From: Mycobacterium sp. Z3061
Lineage (GTDB): Bacteria; Actinomycetota; Actinomycetes; Mycobacteriales; Mycobacteriaceae
Reading direction: 5' to 3'
Length of the DNA stretch: 64,000 nt
NCBI RefSeq assembly: GCF_031583025.1
Contig: NZ_CP134062.1
Coordinates: 5,305,234-5,369,233 of the forward strand
The position numbers and the translations under genes are program-made. Below, piece by piece: positions 1 through 8,545 of this stretch. Numbering within the stretch: the first letter of the stretch is position 1; each line of letters begins with the position of its first letter. The notes beneath the pieces were generated by a model. That model saw nothing but the letters and a program-made list of their open reading frames with translations, did not search any database and had not been told where the DNA came from.

Positions 1-860
1 TGGGTGGCCGGGATGGGCGCGGTCAGCATGATCACCGGGTCCGCCCCGGCCAGCGTTGCCGTGTGCACCTTGGCGATGGGCTTCATGCCCAGTTCCTTGG
101 CCTTCTCGGCGGACATGAACAGCAGTGCGGCCGATCCGTCGGAGATCTGCGAGGAGTTGCCGGCGTGGATCACGCCGTCCTCCTTGAACGCCGGCTTGAG
201 CGACGCCATCTTCTCCATCGGGGTGCCGCGGCGGATGCCCTCGTCCTTGAGAACCACGTTTCCTTCGGCGTCTTTGATGCCGACGATCTGGTCATCGAAA
301 GCACCGGCATCCTGTGCGGCAGCGGCCTTTTCGTGCGAGTCCAGGGAGAACTGGTCGAGGTCCAGACGGGAGAAGCCCCACTGCTCGGCGATCATCTCCG
401 CGCCGATGCCCTGGTTGGGGATCTTGCCCTCGTAGCGGGTCAGGAAACTTTCGGGGTAGGGCCGGCCGCCGTTGGCCAGGGACGCGCCCATCGGAGTGCG
501 TGACATCGACTCGACGCCGCCGGCGACCACCACGTCGTAGTGACCGGCAATCACGCCGGCCGCGGCGAAGTGCACCGACTGCTGGCTGGAACCGCACTGG
601 CGGTCCACCGTCACGCCGGGCACGGTCTCGGGCCAGCCTGCGGCCAGCAACGCGGTGCGGCCGATGTCGAGAGCCTGCTCGCCGGCCTGCATGACGCAGC
701 CCCAGATGACGTCGTCGACGAGTTCGGGGTCGACGCCCGCTTTGGTGACCAGACCGTTGAGGACCTGCGCAGACAGGTCGGCCGGGTGCACCCCGGACAG
801 ACCGCCATTGCGCTTGCCGACGGCCGAACGCACTGCCTCGACGATGACTGCTTCAGCCAT
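1..860 (-). CDS. Acetyl-CoA acetyltransferase (thiolase), 3' end cut by window edge
   Basis: Thiolases cleave 3-ketoacyl-CoA with CoA, or run the reverse condensation. The start ATG (858-860) follows a clear ribosome site, AAAGGAGA, on the minus strand. The first 286 codons are present. The acylated cysteine is in the motif DRQCGSSQQS at about residue 89, the usual place, and the N-terminal pattern EAVRSAVGKRNGGLSG is typical of the FadA family. The C-terminal His and Cys motifs lie beyond the edge. A possible operator shared with the genes at 6-16 kb sits at 883-895, with a TTGACA just upstream of it on the coding strand. The family is certain. The substrate is unknown, but the context suggests the last step of a beta-oxidation-like pathway. 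Confidence 0.93.
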   Translation of the reverse strand, partial: MAEAVIVEAVRSAVGKRNGGLSGVHPADLSAQVLNGLVTKAGVDPELVDDVIWGCVMQAGEQALDIGRTALLAAGWPETVPGVTVDRQCGSSQQSVHFAAAGVIAGHYDVVVAGGVESMSRTPMGASLANGGRPYPESFLTRYEGKIPNQGIGAEMIAEQWGFSRLDLDQFSLDSHEKAAAAQDAGAFDDQIVGIKDAEGNVVLKDEGIRRGTPMEKMASLKPAFKEDGVIHAGNSSQISDGSAALLFMSAEKAKELGMKPIAKVHTATLAGADPVIMLTAPIPAT

Positions 861-882
861 GAGTATGTCTCCTTTGACAAAA

Positions 883-895
883 CGTATTTAGTTCG
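883..895 (-). promoter_or_regulatory. Candidate shared operator before the thiolase gene
   Basis: The plus strand reads CGTATTTAGTTCG. It is the weakest of five related sites (see 6209, 10833, 13533, 15939). On the coding strand a TTGACA hexamer lies just upstream of it, so the site would overlap the promoter spacer and -10 region. This is inference from similarity only. Confidence 0.3.
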
Positions 896-1030
896 ATTGT
901 CAACCATCCGGTTGGGAGGGCACGGGCCGGGGTGCCGTTTAGCTATAGAACCTATGCATCCGGCCCGGTGGCAGCGCCGGCGGCCCGACCTTCCCGAACT
1001 CTTCGCGCAACCGCTCGCGACCGACGCGCG

Positions 1031-1381
1031 TCAGTCGCGATTGAAGACGATGAACAGGCCGGTGATCAGATCGTCTCGAGCGACGATGTAGTTGGTGAGG
1101 ACCAGTTCGTCGGGTAGCCCCGTCTTGTCGAAGTCACCGTCGTAGCGGGCCCGAAGTACGGTCAGCCCGGAGCGGTCATCGGTGTCCAGCACCTCCATGG
1201 TCACGCGGTCGCCGACGATCTCCGCGGCCACCCAGCCGCGGATGGCTTCCGGGTCGGCGAATTCGCGCTGGTTGTCGTTGACGACCGCGTCGGGGGCGAA
1301 CGTCTGCATGACGGCGTCGATGCTGAAAGCGTTGACGGCTTCGACATAACGTTGGGCGACGGAGTGCGTGTGCGTAGTCAT
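1031..1381 (-). CDS. SnoaL-like / NTF2-fold protein
   Basis: A 116-residue single-domain protein with the pattern of the SnoaL-like nuclear transport factor 2 fold: an N-terminal helix (RYVEAVNAFSIDAVMQTFA), then DAVVND and a run of beta strands. Members are small cone-shaped enzymes or ligand-binding proteins, so no reaction can be assigned. It is divergent from the MerR gene at 1471. On its own strand TTGACT (1413-1418) is followed after 19 bp by CACGGT (1388-1393) and after 6 more bases by the ATG, so the mRNA may be leaderless. No ribosome site is visible. It is probably controlled by the neighbouring MerR protein. Confidence 0.85.
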   Translation of the reverse strand: MTTHTHSVAQRYVEAVNAFSIDAVMQTFAPDAVVNDNQREFADPEAIRGWVAAEIVGDRVTMEVLDTDDRSGLTVLRARYDGDFDKTGLPDELVLTNYIVARDDLITGLFIVFNRD

Positions 1382-1408
1382 GCACCAACCGTGGACGCCG
1401 ACGCCACA

Positions 1409-1443
1409 GGAGAGTCAAGGCGGTTTGGCGGCCTTGACTCTCC
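1409..1443. promoter_or_regulatory. Perfect inverted repeat in a divergent MerR-type promoter region
   Basis: GGAGAGTCAAGGC (1409-1421) is repeated perfectly inverted at 1431-1443 with a 9-base loop. Each arm contains TTGACT in the outward direction, so each arm supplies the -35 box of one of the two divergent genes. It is seen directly in the sequence; use as a promoter is inferred from spacing to -10-like hexamers and start codons. Confidence 0.6.
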
Positions 1444-1464
1444 CGCGACGGGAGACTTCACAAT
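1434..1464 (+). promoter_or_regulatory. MerR-type promoter with 19-bp spacer and central dyad
   Basis: TTGACT (1434-1439), a 19-bp spacer, then CACAAT (1459-1464). The spacer holds the dyad TCTCCCG-CGA-CGGGAGA (1439-1455). Overlong spacers carrying a dyad are the hallmark of promoters that MerR proteins activate by twisting the DNA. The ATG at 1471 is seven bases past the -10, so a leaderless autoregulated transcript is likely. Confidence 0.65.
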
Positions 1465-1470
1465 GAGCCG

Positions 1471-2289
1471 ATGACCACCGGTATATCGATTGGCGACTTC
1501 TCCCGGATGACGCAGTTGCCGGTCAAGACGCTGCGCCACTACCACGACGTAGGGCTGCTCGAACCGCATCGGATCGATCCGGCCACCGGCTACCGGTACT
1601 ACAGCAGCGACCAGGCGCCGACCGCCCAGGTCATAAGACGGCTACGCGACCTCGGGATGCCGTTGGCCGACGTTCGCGCCGTCCTCGTTTCCGCACCGGC
1701 CGACCGGAACGCACTCATCAGCGCTCACCTGGTACGCCTGGAGGACCAGCTCGCCGCAACGCGGAGCGCCGTGGAATCGCTGCGGGCCATTCTCGATGCC
1801 CCGGCTCGCGATTCGCGGATCGAACACCGCACCGTCGCCGACACCCCCGCCGCCGCGATCACCGCGACCGTCGATCGCGACGATCTGCTGCCCTGGTGGC
1901 AAGGTGCGGTGGGCGAACTGCGGGCGACGGTGCAGGCCGACCGTCAGCTCACGCCGACCGGGGTGCCCGGGGCCTTGTTCGACTTCGACATCTTCGCCGG
2001 CGACCGGGGCGGGACGACCGTGTTCATCCCGGTCGCCGGGGAGGTGCGAGCGGTCGGGCGGGTGACGCCGATGACCATTCCGGCAGCCGAATTGGTGGTC
2101 ATCTCACATCACGGTCCGCACGACGACGTCGACGTCCACTACAGCGCGCTGGGCGAGTACGCGACCCGCCACGAGATCAGCATCGAGGGCCCGCTGCGCG
2201 AGTACTACGACCGGTTCTCCTGGGACACAGACGATTCCACGCACTGGGCGACCTTGCTGTGCTGGCCGGTCTTTCGGGCCGACGCATGA
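1471..2289 (+). CDS. MerR family transcriptional regulator with GyrI-like effector domain
   Basis: 272 residues. The N-terminal winged helix-turn-helix (about 5-75) carries the MerR hallmarks [15 protein letters not shown] and [11 protein letters not shown] coiled dimer helix follows, and a GyrI/AraC-type effector-binding domain (about 115-270) that usually binds hydrophobic or cationic drugs. There is no cysteine cluster for metals. The start was chosen because the ATG lies just after a MerR-type promoter with a 19-bp spacer; the nearest GGAG is too far upstream to help. The stop overlaps the start of the SDR gene (ATGA at 2286-2289), so both are translated together and the SDR is probably the main target. 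Confidence 0.93.
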   Translation: MTTGISIGDFSRMTQLPVKTLRHYHDVGLLEPHRIDPATGYRYYSSDQAPTAQVIRRLRDLGMPLADVRAVLVSAPADRNALISAHLVRLEDQLAATRSAVESLRAILDAPARDSRIEHRTVADTPAAAITATVDRDDLLPWWQGAVGELRATVQADRQLTPTGVPGALFDFDIFAGDRGGTTVFIPVAGEVRAVGRVTPMTIPAAELVVISHHGPHDDVDVHYSALGEYATRHEISIEGPLREYYDRFSWDTDDSTHWATLLCWPVFRADA

Positions 2290-3047
2290 CCACGCTGCAG
2301 GGCCGGCGCGCGGTCGTCACCGGGGGCACCAAGGGGACCGGCGCCGCGGTCACCGCCTGGCTGCGTTCGCGGGGCGTGCGCGTCACCGCGGTGGCCCGCC
2401 AACCCGGCCCCGAAACAGAGGATTTCATCGCCGCGGACCTGTCCGCGGCGGCCGGAGTGGAGCAGGTGGCGGCTCAGATCCGTGAACGCGGCGGACTCGA
2501 CATTCTGGTGCATGTGGCAGGCGGATCCGGTGCACCCTCGGGCGGCTTCGCCACACTTGACGACCGGCACTGGGCCGACGAGCTCAACCTCAACCTGCTG
2601 GCCGCGGTCCGTCTGGACCGTGCATTGCTGCCCATGATGATCGAAGCGGGCGCGGGTTCCGTCGTGCACATCGGCTCGATTCAGAGCAGGATGCCACTTT
2701 TCGACGGCACCCTGGGGTACGCCGCGGCCAAGGCCGCGCTGCGCGCGTACAGCAAGGGTCTGGCGAACGAGCTGGCGCCCAAAGGCATTCGCGTCAACAC
2801 GGTGTCGCCGGGGTTCATCCAGACCACCGCCGCCGAGGATCTCATCACCCGGATCGCCGCTGCCGGCGACGGCGACCGCGACGCCGCCCTGCAATCGATG
2901 ATGAACGCGCTCGGCGGCATTCCTCTCGGTCGGCCCGCCCGCCCCGACGAAGTAGCCGCGGTCGTGGGCTTTCTCGTCTCCGATGCCGCGGCCGCGGTGG
3001 TCGGTGCCGACATCGTGGTCGACGGCGGCACCGTCCAGACCGTGTGA
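2286..3047 (+). CDS. Short-chain dehydrogenase/reductase
   Basis: 253 residues with a Rossmann fold. The NAD(P) motif TGGTKGTG is near residue 12, there is a DILVHVAG segment in place of the usual NNAG, and the catalytic Ser and Tyr/Lys are in IGSIQS and [14 protein letters not shown]. The C-terminal [12 protein letters not shown] is typical of classical SDRs. The start ATG overlaps the MerR stop, and no separate ribosome site is needed. It is most likely an oxidoreductase induced through the MerR protein. The substrate is unknown. Confidence 0.92.
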   Translation: MTTLQGRRAVVTGGTKGTGAAVTAWLRSRGVRVTAVARQPGPETEDFIAADLSAAAGVEQVAAQIRERGGLDILVHVAGGSGAPSGGFATLDDRHWADELNLNLLAAVRLDRALLPMMIEAGAGSVVHIGSIQSRMPLFDGTLGYAAAKAALRAYSKGLANELAPKGIRVNTVSPGFIQTTAAEDLITRIAAAGDGDRDAALQSMMNALGGIPLGRPARPDEVAAVVGFLVSDAAAAVVGADIVVDGGTVQTV

Positions 3048-3049
3048 AA

Positions 3050-4270
3050 TCAGCTGCCTGCCTGCCACTGCGCGATCCGCCGCTGACGATACTTGCGCTC
3101 GGGCTCGCTGACCGCCTCGGTGAGCGACGCCTGCGTAGCCGCCACCGCTTCGCCGAATCGGCCTTGGCGGGAGAGCAATTCGCCGCGGACGGCATGCCAG
3201 CGCTGGTCCGGCTCGAGGTGGTCCAGCGCCTGCAAACCCGCCCCCGGCCCATCGCGTTCGGCGAGCGCGACGGCCCGGGCAAGGGCGACCGGAGCACTCG
3301 GCCGCACCGACATGAGCAGGTCGTAGAGCCGGACGATCTCGGCCCAGTCGGTGCTCTGATACGAGGTCGCCCTGGCGTGCTCGGCGGCGATGGCGGCCTG
3401 CAGCTGGTAGGGGTCGGCGACGGCCCCGGTGCGCCGCAACGAATCATTCAGCAGCCCGAGCGCTTCAGCGATCGCGGCCCCGTCCCACAACGAACGGTTC
3501 TGTTCGGACAGCGGAATCGGCTCCCCCGCCTCGTCGACCCGCGCCGCCCGCCGGGATTCGGTCAGCAACTGCAGCGCCAACACCGCCATCGGTGAGGGCT
3601 CGTCCGGCATCAGGTTATGGACCAGGCGCGCCAGTCGCAGCGCCTCGCGGGTGCCATCGACGTCGGTCAACCGGTCCCCGCCGGCCGCGGTGTGCGCGAT
3701 CGTGTAAGACGCGTGCAGCACCGCGCACACCGCCGCCAGGCGAGCGGGTAATTCTTCATCGGCCGGCACGCGGTACGGGATCGCCGCGGTGGCGATCTTT
3801 TTCCGTGTCCGGGTGAGGCGCTTGGCAACCGCGGCTTCACTGGTCAACAGCACCGCCGCGATCTGCGCCGGCGACAGGCCGCACAGGGTGCGCAGCGCCA
3901 GGGTCACCTGGGCCTCCAAGCTCAGCGCCGGATGGCAGCAGGTGAAGATCAGCCGCAACCGGTCATCGGCCACCACACTCTCGGGCGGCAGGTCGGGAAC
4001 CGTGAGTTCCACGCTGGCACGCTCCTTTTGCGCCCGGGCGCCCTCCCGGCGCAGCAGGTCGATGGCAACTCGGCGCGCGGTCACCGTGAGCCAGGCGCGT
4101 GGCTCGTCAGGCACCCCGGTGCGGGGCCACTCCCGCAAAGCCCGCAGCGCGGCTTCCTGCACCGCGTCTTCGGCGATAACCAGCGAGCCGACCGTCCGGA
4201 TGAGGGTCGCCAGAATGCGCGTGCCCTCCATCCGGACGGTTTCGGCGAGTGCGGCGTCGGTTTCCATCAC
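3050..4270 (-). CDS. ECF sigma factor of the ECF42 type with C-terminal TPR-like domain
   Basis: 406 residues. Sigma region 2 (AEDAVQEAALRALREWP, RAWLTVTARRVAIDLLRR) and region 4 (LSLEAQVTLALRTLCGLS, IAAVLLTSEAAVAKRL) fill the first 190 residues. The rest is a helical DUF6596/TPR-like extension ending in RRIAQWQAG. ECF42 sigma factors have this extension in place of an anti-sigma partner and are encoded beside DGPF/YCII proteins, exactly as here. GTG (4268-4270) is directly followed by ATG (4265-4267), and either could start the protein. The gene lies 11 bp after the DGPF gene, in one operon. The target promoters cannot be read from the window. Confidence 0.92.
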   Translation of the reverse strand: MMETDAALAETVRMEGTRILATLIRTVGSLVIAEDAVQEAALRALREWPRTGVPDEPRAWLTVTARRVAIDLLRREGARAQKERASVELTVPDLPPESVVADDRLRLIFTCCHPALSLEAQVTLALRTLCGLSPAQIAAVLLTSEAAVAKRLTRTRKKIATAAIPYRVPADEELPARLAAVCAVLHASYTIAHTAAGGDRLTDVDGTREALRLARLVHNLMPDEPSPMAVLALQLLTESRRAARVDEAGEPIPLSEQNRSLWDGAAIAEALGLLNDSLRRTGAVADPYQLQAAIAAEHARATSYQSTDWAEIVRLYDLLMSVRPSAPVALARAVALAERDGPGAGLQALDHLEPDQRWHAVRGELLSRQGRFGEAVAATQASLTEAVSEPERKYRQRRIAQWQAGS

Positions 4271-4281
4271 CGACAGGATGA

Positions 4282-4632
4282 CTAGCCGCCGAATTCGATG
4301 ACCGGACGCACTTCGACGGCGCCGTCCCAGGCCGCCGGGATCTCGGCCGCGATGCGCAGCGCTTCGTCCAGGTCGGCGGCCTCGATCAGGTAGAAGCCGG
4401 TCAGGGCCTCCTTGGTCTCGGCGTAGGGGCCGTCGCTGGTGACGACGTCGCCACCACGGGCGCCGCTGACCCGCACCGTGGTGGCGGTGCCGGTGGGATA
4501 GAGCGCGGCGCCGCCGCGGATCGCGGCACCGTGGTCCTGACCGAATTTCATGTATTCGGCCATGTCACCGGCCTGTTCAGGCGCCGACCAGTCGACGTCC
4601 CGGGTGTAAGTGAGTGCGGCGTATTGCGGCAT
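4282..4632 (-). CDS. DGPF / YCII-related family protein
   Basis: 116 residues of the YCII-like ferredoxin fold, with the family signature SDGPYAETKEALTGFYLIEA (residues about 66-85) close to the DGPF motif. A strong ribosome site (AGGAGG) lies 5 bases before the ATG at 4630-4632. It is the first gene of the operon with the ECF42 sigma factor. In this sigma family the DGPF protein is thought to be part of the regulon or the signalling loop, but its biochemical role is not known. Confidence 0.9.
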   Translation of the reverse strand: MPQYAALTYTRDVDWSAPEQAGDMAEYMKFGQDHGAAIRGGAALYPTGTATTVRVSGARGGDVVTSDGPYAETKEALTGFYLIEAADLDEALRIAAEIPAAWDGAVEVRPVIEFGG

Positions 4633-4726
4633 GGTGTCCTCCTGTACCGATCATGATCCGGGCATTTCCCGATCTCACCAAGAGGACGAACGAGGCGGGG
4701 CCGAAGAGGACAAATCCGCCCGAAAT

Positions 4727-6211
4727 TTATCCGACCGGGTAGCCCACCGACTTGATCTCGGTGTACTGGTCGAATCCGGCGATGCCGTTCTGCCGTCCGA
4801 CGCCGCTCTGCTTGTAGCCACCGAACGGTACGTCCGCGCCGTAAGGTGCACCGCCGTTGACGCCGATGAAGCCGGCCTTGATCCGCCGCGCCACCGCCAG
4901 CGAGTGCTCGAGCGAACCCGACATCACGTTGCCGGCCAGGCCGTAGACGCTGTCGTTGGCAATCCGGATCGCGCCCTCCTCGTCGTCGAAGGGGATGACC
5001 GAGAGCACCGGGCCGAAGATCTCCTCCTGCGCGATCGTCATGGAGTTGTCGACGTCGACGAAAAGCGTTGGGCGAACGAAGAATCCCTTGTCGAATCCGG
5101 TTTCCGCGTCCGGTCCGCCGACCAGGGCGGTGGCCCCTTCTTCGACGCCCTTGCGGATGTACCCCATGACGCGGTCGCGCTGGCGCTCCGAAATCACCGG
5201 GCCGCACAGGGTTCCGGGATCCTGGGGGTCACCGCAGGTGACGTTCTCGTAGATGCTCTTGAGGATCGCCACACCTTCGTCGTAGCGCGACCGCGGCAGC
5301 AGCATCCGGGTCGGATTGGCGCAACCTTGCCCGGCGTGCATGCACGGCGCGATGCCGATCGCGCAGGCCAGTCCGAAGTCCGCGTCCTCGAGCACGATGG
5401 TGGCCGACTTGCCGCCCAGTTCGAGGAACAGCCGCTTCATGGTCGCGGCGCCCTTTTCCATGATCCGCTTGCCCACCACCGTCGAGCCGGTGAACGAGAT
5501 CAGGTCGACCTTGGGCGACAGCGTAAGCTCTTCTCCCACAAAGTGATCGGACGCCGTGACCACGTTGACCACGCCGGCCGGGATGTCGGTCTTCTCGGCG
5601 ATCAGCCGGCCCAGCCGGGTGGCGTTGAACGGGGTGTTCGGCGCCGGCTTGAGCACCACGGTGTTGCCGGTGCCCAGCGCCTGGCCGAGCTTGTTCAGCG
5701 TCACCTCGAACGGGAAGTTCCACGGCACGATGGCGCCGACCACACCCACCGGCTCCCGCCACTGTCTGATGGAGGTGTTGGCGCCGGTGAGGCTGATGAC
5801 GCGGTCGCCGAGATCTGTTTCCCACGGGTAGTCGTCGATCAGCCGGGCCGGGTACCTCAGCCCGTCCTGGAGCGGGGCGTCCAGCTGCGGCCCGAAGGTG
5901 ATCGCCCGCGGCGACCCCACCTCGAGGATGAGCTCCTCGCGCAGCTCCTCCTTCTCCTCCTCGATCGCGTCGTGCAGCTGCAGCAGACAGCGCTTGCGCA
6001 GCTCGCGGTTGGTGGACCAGTCGGTCTCGTCGAAGGCGCGCCGGGCGGCGTCGATGGCCCGGTGCATGTCCTCCCTGGAGGCGTCGGCGACCTCACCGAG
6101 GGACTCCTCGGTCGCCGGGTTGATGTTGGTGAACGTGCCGGCCTGGCCGTCGACGAGCTTGCCGTCGATCATCATCTTCGGCTCGAACCGGACCTTTACA
6201 GTGTCAGCCAT
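4727..6211 (-). CDS. NAD(P)-dependent aldehyde dehydrogenase
   Basis: 494 residues, the full length of the ALDH superfamily. Seen: the cofactor loop VPWNFP, the glycine motif FTGSTVVGK, the general base in LELGGKSA, the nucleophilic cysteine in GQGCANPTR and the late motif EEIFGPVLSVIPF. It oxidises an aldehyde to the acid. It is the last gene of the minus-strand run with SBP, AveC-like, SDR and P450 genes, so an aldehyde made by the P450/SDR steps is a reasonable substrate. The 109-bp gap before it and an operator-like site overlapping its start codon suggest an additional own promoter. Confidence 0.95.
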   Translation of the reverse strand: MADTVKVRFEPKMMIDGKLVDGQAGTFTNINPATEESLGEVADASREDMHRAIDAARRAFDETDWSTNRELRKRCLLQLHDAIEEEKEELREELILEVGSPRAITFGPQLDAPLQDGLRYPARLIDDYPWETDLGDRVISLTGANTSIRQWREPVGVVGAIVPWNFPFEVTLNKLGQALGTGNTVVLKPAPNTPFNATRLGRLIAEKTDIPAGVVNVVTASDHFVGEELTLSPKVDLISFTGSTVVGKRIMEKGAATMKRLFLELGGKSATIVLEDADFGLACAIGIAPCMHAGQGCANPTRMLLPRSRYDEGVAILKSIYENVTCGDPQDPGTLCGPVISERQRDRVMGYIRKGVEEGATALVGGPDAETGFDKGFFVRPTLFVDVDNSMTIAQEEIFGPVLSVIPFDDEEGAIRIANDSVYGLAGNVMSGSLEHSLAVARRIKAGFIGVNGGAPYGADVPFGGYKQSGVGRQNGIAGFDQYTEIKSVGYPVG

Positions 6212-6221
6212 ATTTGTTCAG
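6209..6221 (-). promoter_or_regulatory. Candidate shared operator at the aldehyde dehydrogenase start
   Basis: CATATTTGTTCAG overlaps the start codon (CAT, 6209-6211). It matches the site at 10833-10847 in ATATTTGTTCAG. A repressor bound here would cover the translation and transcription start region. Function inferred. Confidence 0.4.
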
Positions 6222-6320
6222 CTCTCTTTTGACAAGGCGCTGGTGAGAGCGCCGGGACGGAAACGGCCACCCGTTAGACAGTAACTCTACGGTGAGCCTT
6301 ACCGGAAAGCACCCAATGAC

Positions 6321-7538
6321 CTACCGAGGATCGAACAGGACGGGTACCGACGTGGGCGACCGGAACACCTGCCCCCGGATGTGCGGGTCGTCGGCGTGGG
6401 GATCCAGCCGCAGGTTGGGCAGCCGGTCCAGCAGCAGGTTGATCGCCGTTCGCATCTCCAGGCGCGCCAGGTGCATGCCCAGGCAGACGTGGACGCCGTG
6501 CCCCCAACCCAGATGGGCCCTGGCCTGCCGGTAGATGTCGAACCGGTCGGGATCGGGATAGCGATCCTCCTGACGGTTCGCCGAACCCAGCATCGGCATC
6601 ACCGTGGCGCCGGCCGGGATGGCCACCCCACCGAGTTCGGTGTCGCGGGTGGCCACCCGGGTGATGGTCAGCAATGGCGGCTCCCAGCGCACACCCTCTT
6701 CGATCGCCTGCGGCAGCAGCGACCGATCCGCCCGAATGGCTTCGAGTTGCCCGGGATCGGACAGCAGCGCCAGCAGCAGGCTGCCCAGCGAACGGTACGT
6801 CGTCTCCACTCCGGCAGGCAGCAAGAGCCGCAGGAACGAGAAGATCTCCTCGTCGGCGAGCTTCTGTCCGTCGATCTCGGCCGCCGCCAGGGCGCTGATC
6901 AGGTCATCCTTCGGCTCGGCGCGACGGGCTTCCAAGATGGGCGCGAAGTACTCGCACAGTGCCGCCGCGGCCGCCAGCCCACGTTCGGGGTTCATCAGCC
7001 AGCTCAGCAGCGAGATCGACCAGCGCTGGAACTGGGGGTAGTCCTGTTCCGGTAGGCCCAGCAGGCCCGCGATGATCTGGCTCGGATAGTCGAAGGTGAA
7101 CTCCTTGACCAGGTCTGCTCTGCCGTTGGGGGCGAAATTGTCGATCAGGCTGTTCGCCACCCGGGCCACCAGTTCGTCCTGCCACCGGGCCAAAGACTTC
7201 TGCGAGAAGGCTTTTGACACCAATGAACGCAGCCGGCCGTGCACGGGCTCGTCCATCCCGAGCATGACGCCCTCGCCCAGCACCGGCCCGAACGCGGCGA
7301 TGACGGCTGCCGAGGAGAACGTCTCGTTGTCCCGCAACATCTGCTGGACGTCCTCGTGGCGGTACACGATGAACATCGGCAACGACTCCTCGTGCGGCAG
7401 CGCGCCAGAGGTTTCCAGCCGTTGCACCGGTTCCTCGCGACGCAACCGGGCCAACTCGGTGTACGGGTCGCGCACGTCGCCGGAAATCGCGGCGTCGAAG
7501 GCGCCGAAGTCTTCCAGATCGTCGAATAACTGTTCCAT
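6321..7538 (-). CDS. Cytochrome P450
   Basis: 405 residues, normal for a soluble bacterial P450. The heme loop is WGHGVHVCLG with the thiolate cysteine near residue 352; the usual first Phe of FGxGxHxCxG is Trp here. The oxygen-activating I-helix reads AGVETT, and the ExxR pair is EGVR in the K-helix (IEEGVRWEPPLL). The ATG lies two bases after the SDR stop (TGACAATG), and the upstream sequence holds AGGGGACTGA twice. It is therefore translated with the upstream SDR, AveC-like and SBP genes. It would hydroxylate a hydrophobic substrate with a ferredoxin/reductase pair that is not encoded nearby. Confidence 0.95.
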   Translation of the reverse strand: MEQLFDDLEDFGAFDAAISGDVRDPYTELARLRREEPVQRLETSGALPHEESLPMFIVYRHEDVQQMLRDNETFSSAAVIAAFGPVLGEGVMLGMDEPVHGRLRSLVSKAFSQKSLARWQDELVARVANSLIDNFAPNGRADLVKEFTFDYPSQIIAGLLGLPEQDYPQFQRWSISLLSWLMNPERGLAAAAALCEYFAPILEARRAEPKDDLISALAAAEIDGQKLADEEIFSFLRLLLPAGVETTYRSLGSLLLALLSDPGQLEAIRADRSLLPQAIEEGVRWEPPLLTITRVATRDTELGGVAIPAGATVMPMLGSANRQEDRYPDPDRFDIYRQARAHLGWGHGVHVCLGMHLARLEMRTAINLLLDRLPNLRLDPHADDPHIRGQVFRSPTSVPVLFDPR

Positions 7539-7540
7539 TG

Positions 7541-8545
7541 TCAGTCCCCTTCAGTCCCCTTGTTGTTGGCCGCATTTCGCTTTGCGACAACTGCCGCGAG
7601 GAGATTCAGCACCGGCTGCGGAAGAACACGCGCAGTGAGAACCATCGCTCGTTGTCCAGCCGTCAACGGGTACGCCCCGCCCCGCATCGATCCCTGCTTC
7701 GGTATGCCCAACACCAGCCGGGAGAGGTGGTGCATGCCCGCGGCGGGCAGCACCCTGTTCAGCGCCAACAGCATTGAGGCATCCGGACCCACCCCGCGGC
7801 GCCGGAACGGCTTCGTGTCATTGAGGGCCTTGAGAAGTCCGTCGGCGAACCGCTCGGGTGGCCTGGCAAGCCGCATCGCCAACCTGCCCCGGGTGTCCAT
7901 CGTGTTGTGCAGCCGGGCGTAGGGGCCGGCGAAGTCGCGGTCGTCAGTAGTGCCGGCGTCGGTGATGATCTCGGTGTCGTAGGTGCCGGCCACCAACACC
8001 GTGACACCGAGACCGAACGGCGCGATCTCACACGCCATCGACTCGCCCCAGCGCTCCAGGGCCCCCTTGGCCGCCGAGTACGGCGCGGTGGCCGGCTGGC
8101 CGCGTACCCCGGCCGCGCTGGACACCAGGACGATGCGGCCTTCGCCCGCGGCCCGCATGGCAGGCAGCAGCGCCTGGGTGAGCGTGACGGGACCCAGCAC
8201 ACTGGTGGCGAACATCTTCTGCCACAACGCCGTATCCGTCTCCTCGACTACTCCAGCGGCGGAGATCCCGGCGTTGTGCACCAACCCGTAGGGGGTGCCT
8301 ACCGCTTCGTCGATGGCCTTCGCCGCCGCGGAGATCGAGGCGGCGTCGGTGAGGTCGAGCTGCACGGGGATCAGCCGTGGGTCATCGTCGGCCGCTCCGG
8401 TCGCCTTCTGCAGCAACGGAAATGCCCGCTCCGGGCTGCGCATGGCCGCCACCACCCGCCATCCGTCGCGATAGAGCCGGACCGCCGAGGCGAACCCCAG
8501 TCCGCGGGAGGCGCCGGTGATGACGACGCTACGCGGCTCACCCAT
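7541..8545 (-). CDS. Short-chain dehydrogenase/reductase (long C-terminal tail)
   Basis: 334 residues from the ATG at 8543-8545, placed directly before the cofactor motif TGASRGLG; a longer upstream reading frame lies inside the AveC-like gene and is not used. Seen: NAG (VHNAGISAAG), catalytic Ser in LVSSAAG, YSAAK. About 90 extra C-terminal residues (LPAAGMHHLSRLVLG onward) are typical of mycobacterial SDRs acting on lipophilic alcohols or ketones. It overlaps the end of the AveC-like gene by 8 bp and precedes the P450 by 2 bp, so it is part of a tightly coupled operon. It may oxidise the alcohol made by the P450. Confidence 0.93.
   Translation of the reverse strand: MGEPRSVVITGASRGLGFASAVRLYRDGWRVVAAMRSPERAFPLLQKATGAADDDPRLIPVQLDLTDAASISAAAKAIDEAVGTPYGLVHNAGISAAGVVEETDTALWQKMFATSVLGPVTLTQALLPAMRAAGEGRIVLVSSAAGVRGQPATAPYSAAKGALERWGESMACEIAPFGLGVTVLVAGTYDTEIITDAGTTDDRDFAGPYARLHNTMDTRGRLAMRLARPPERFADGLLKALNDTKPFRRRGVGPDASMLLALNRVLPAAGMHHLSRLVLGIPKQGSMRGGAYPLTAGQRAMVLTARVLPQPVLNLLAAVVAKRNAANNKGTEGD

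Noticed and set aside
4610-6232. 540-codon open frame on the plus strand
   Set aside because: It is antisense to the aldehyde dehydrogenase, has no family features and is rich in Arg, His and Gln as expected for a high-GC shadow frame.
6275-6310. Possible IdeR-like iron box before the aldehyde dehydrogenase gene
   Set aside because: The TAAGGCTCACC stretch matches only about half of the known box and lacks its symmetry.
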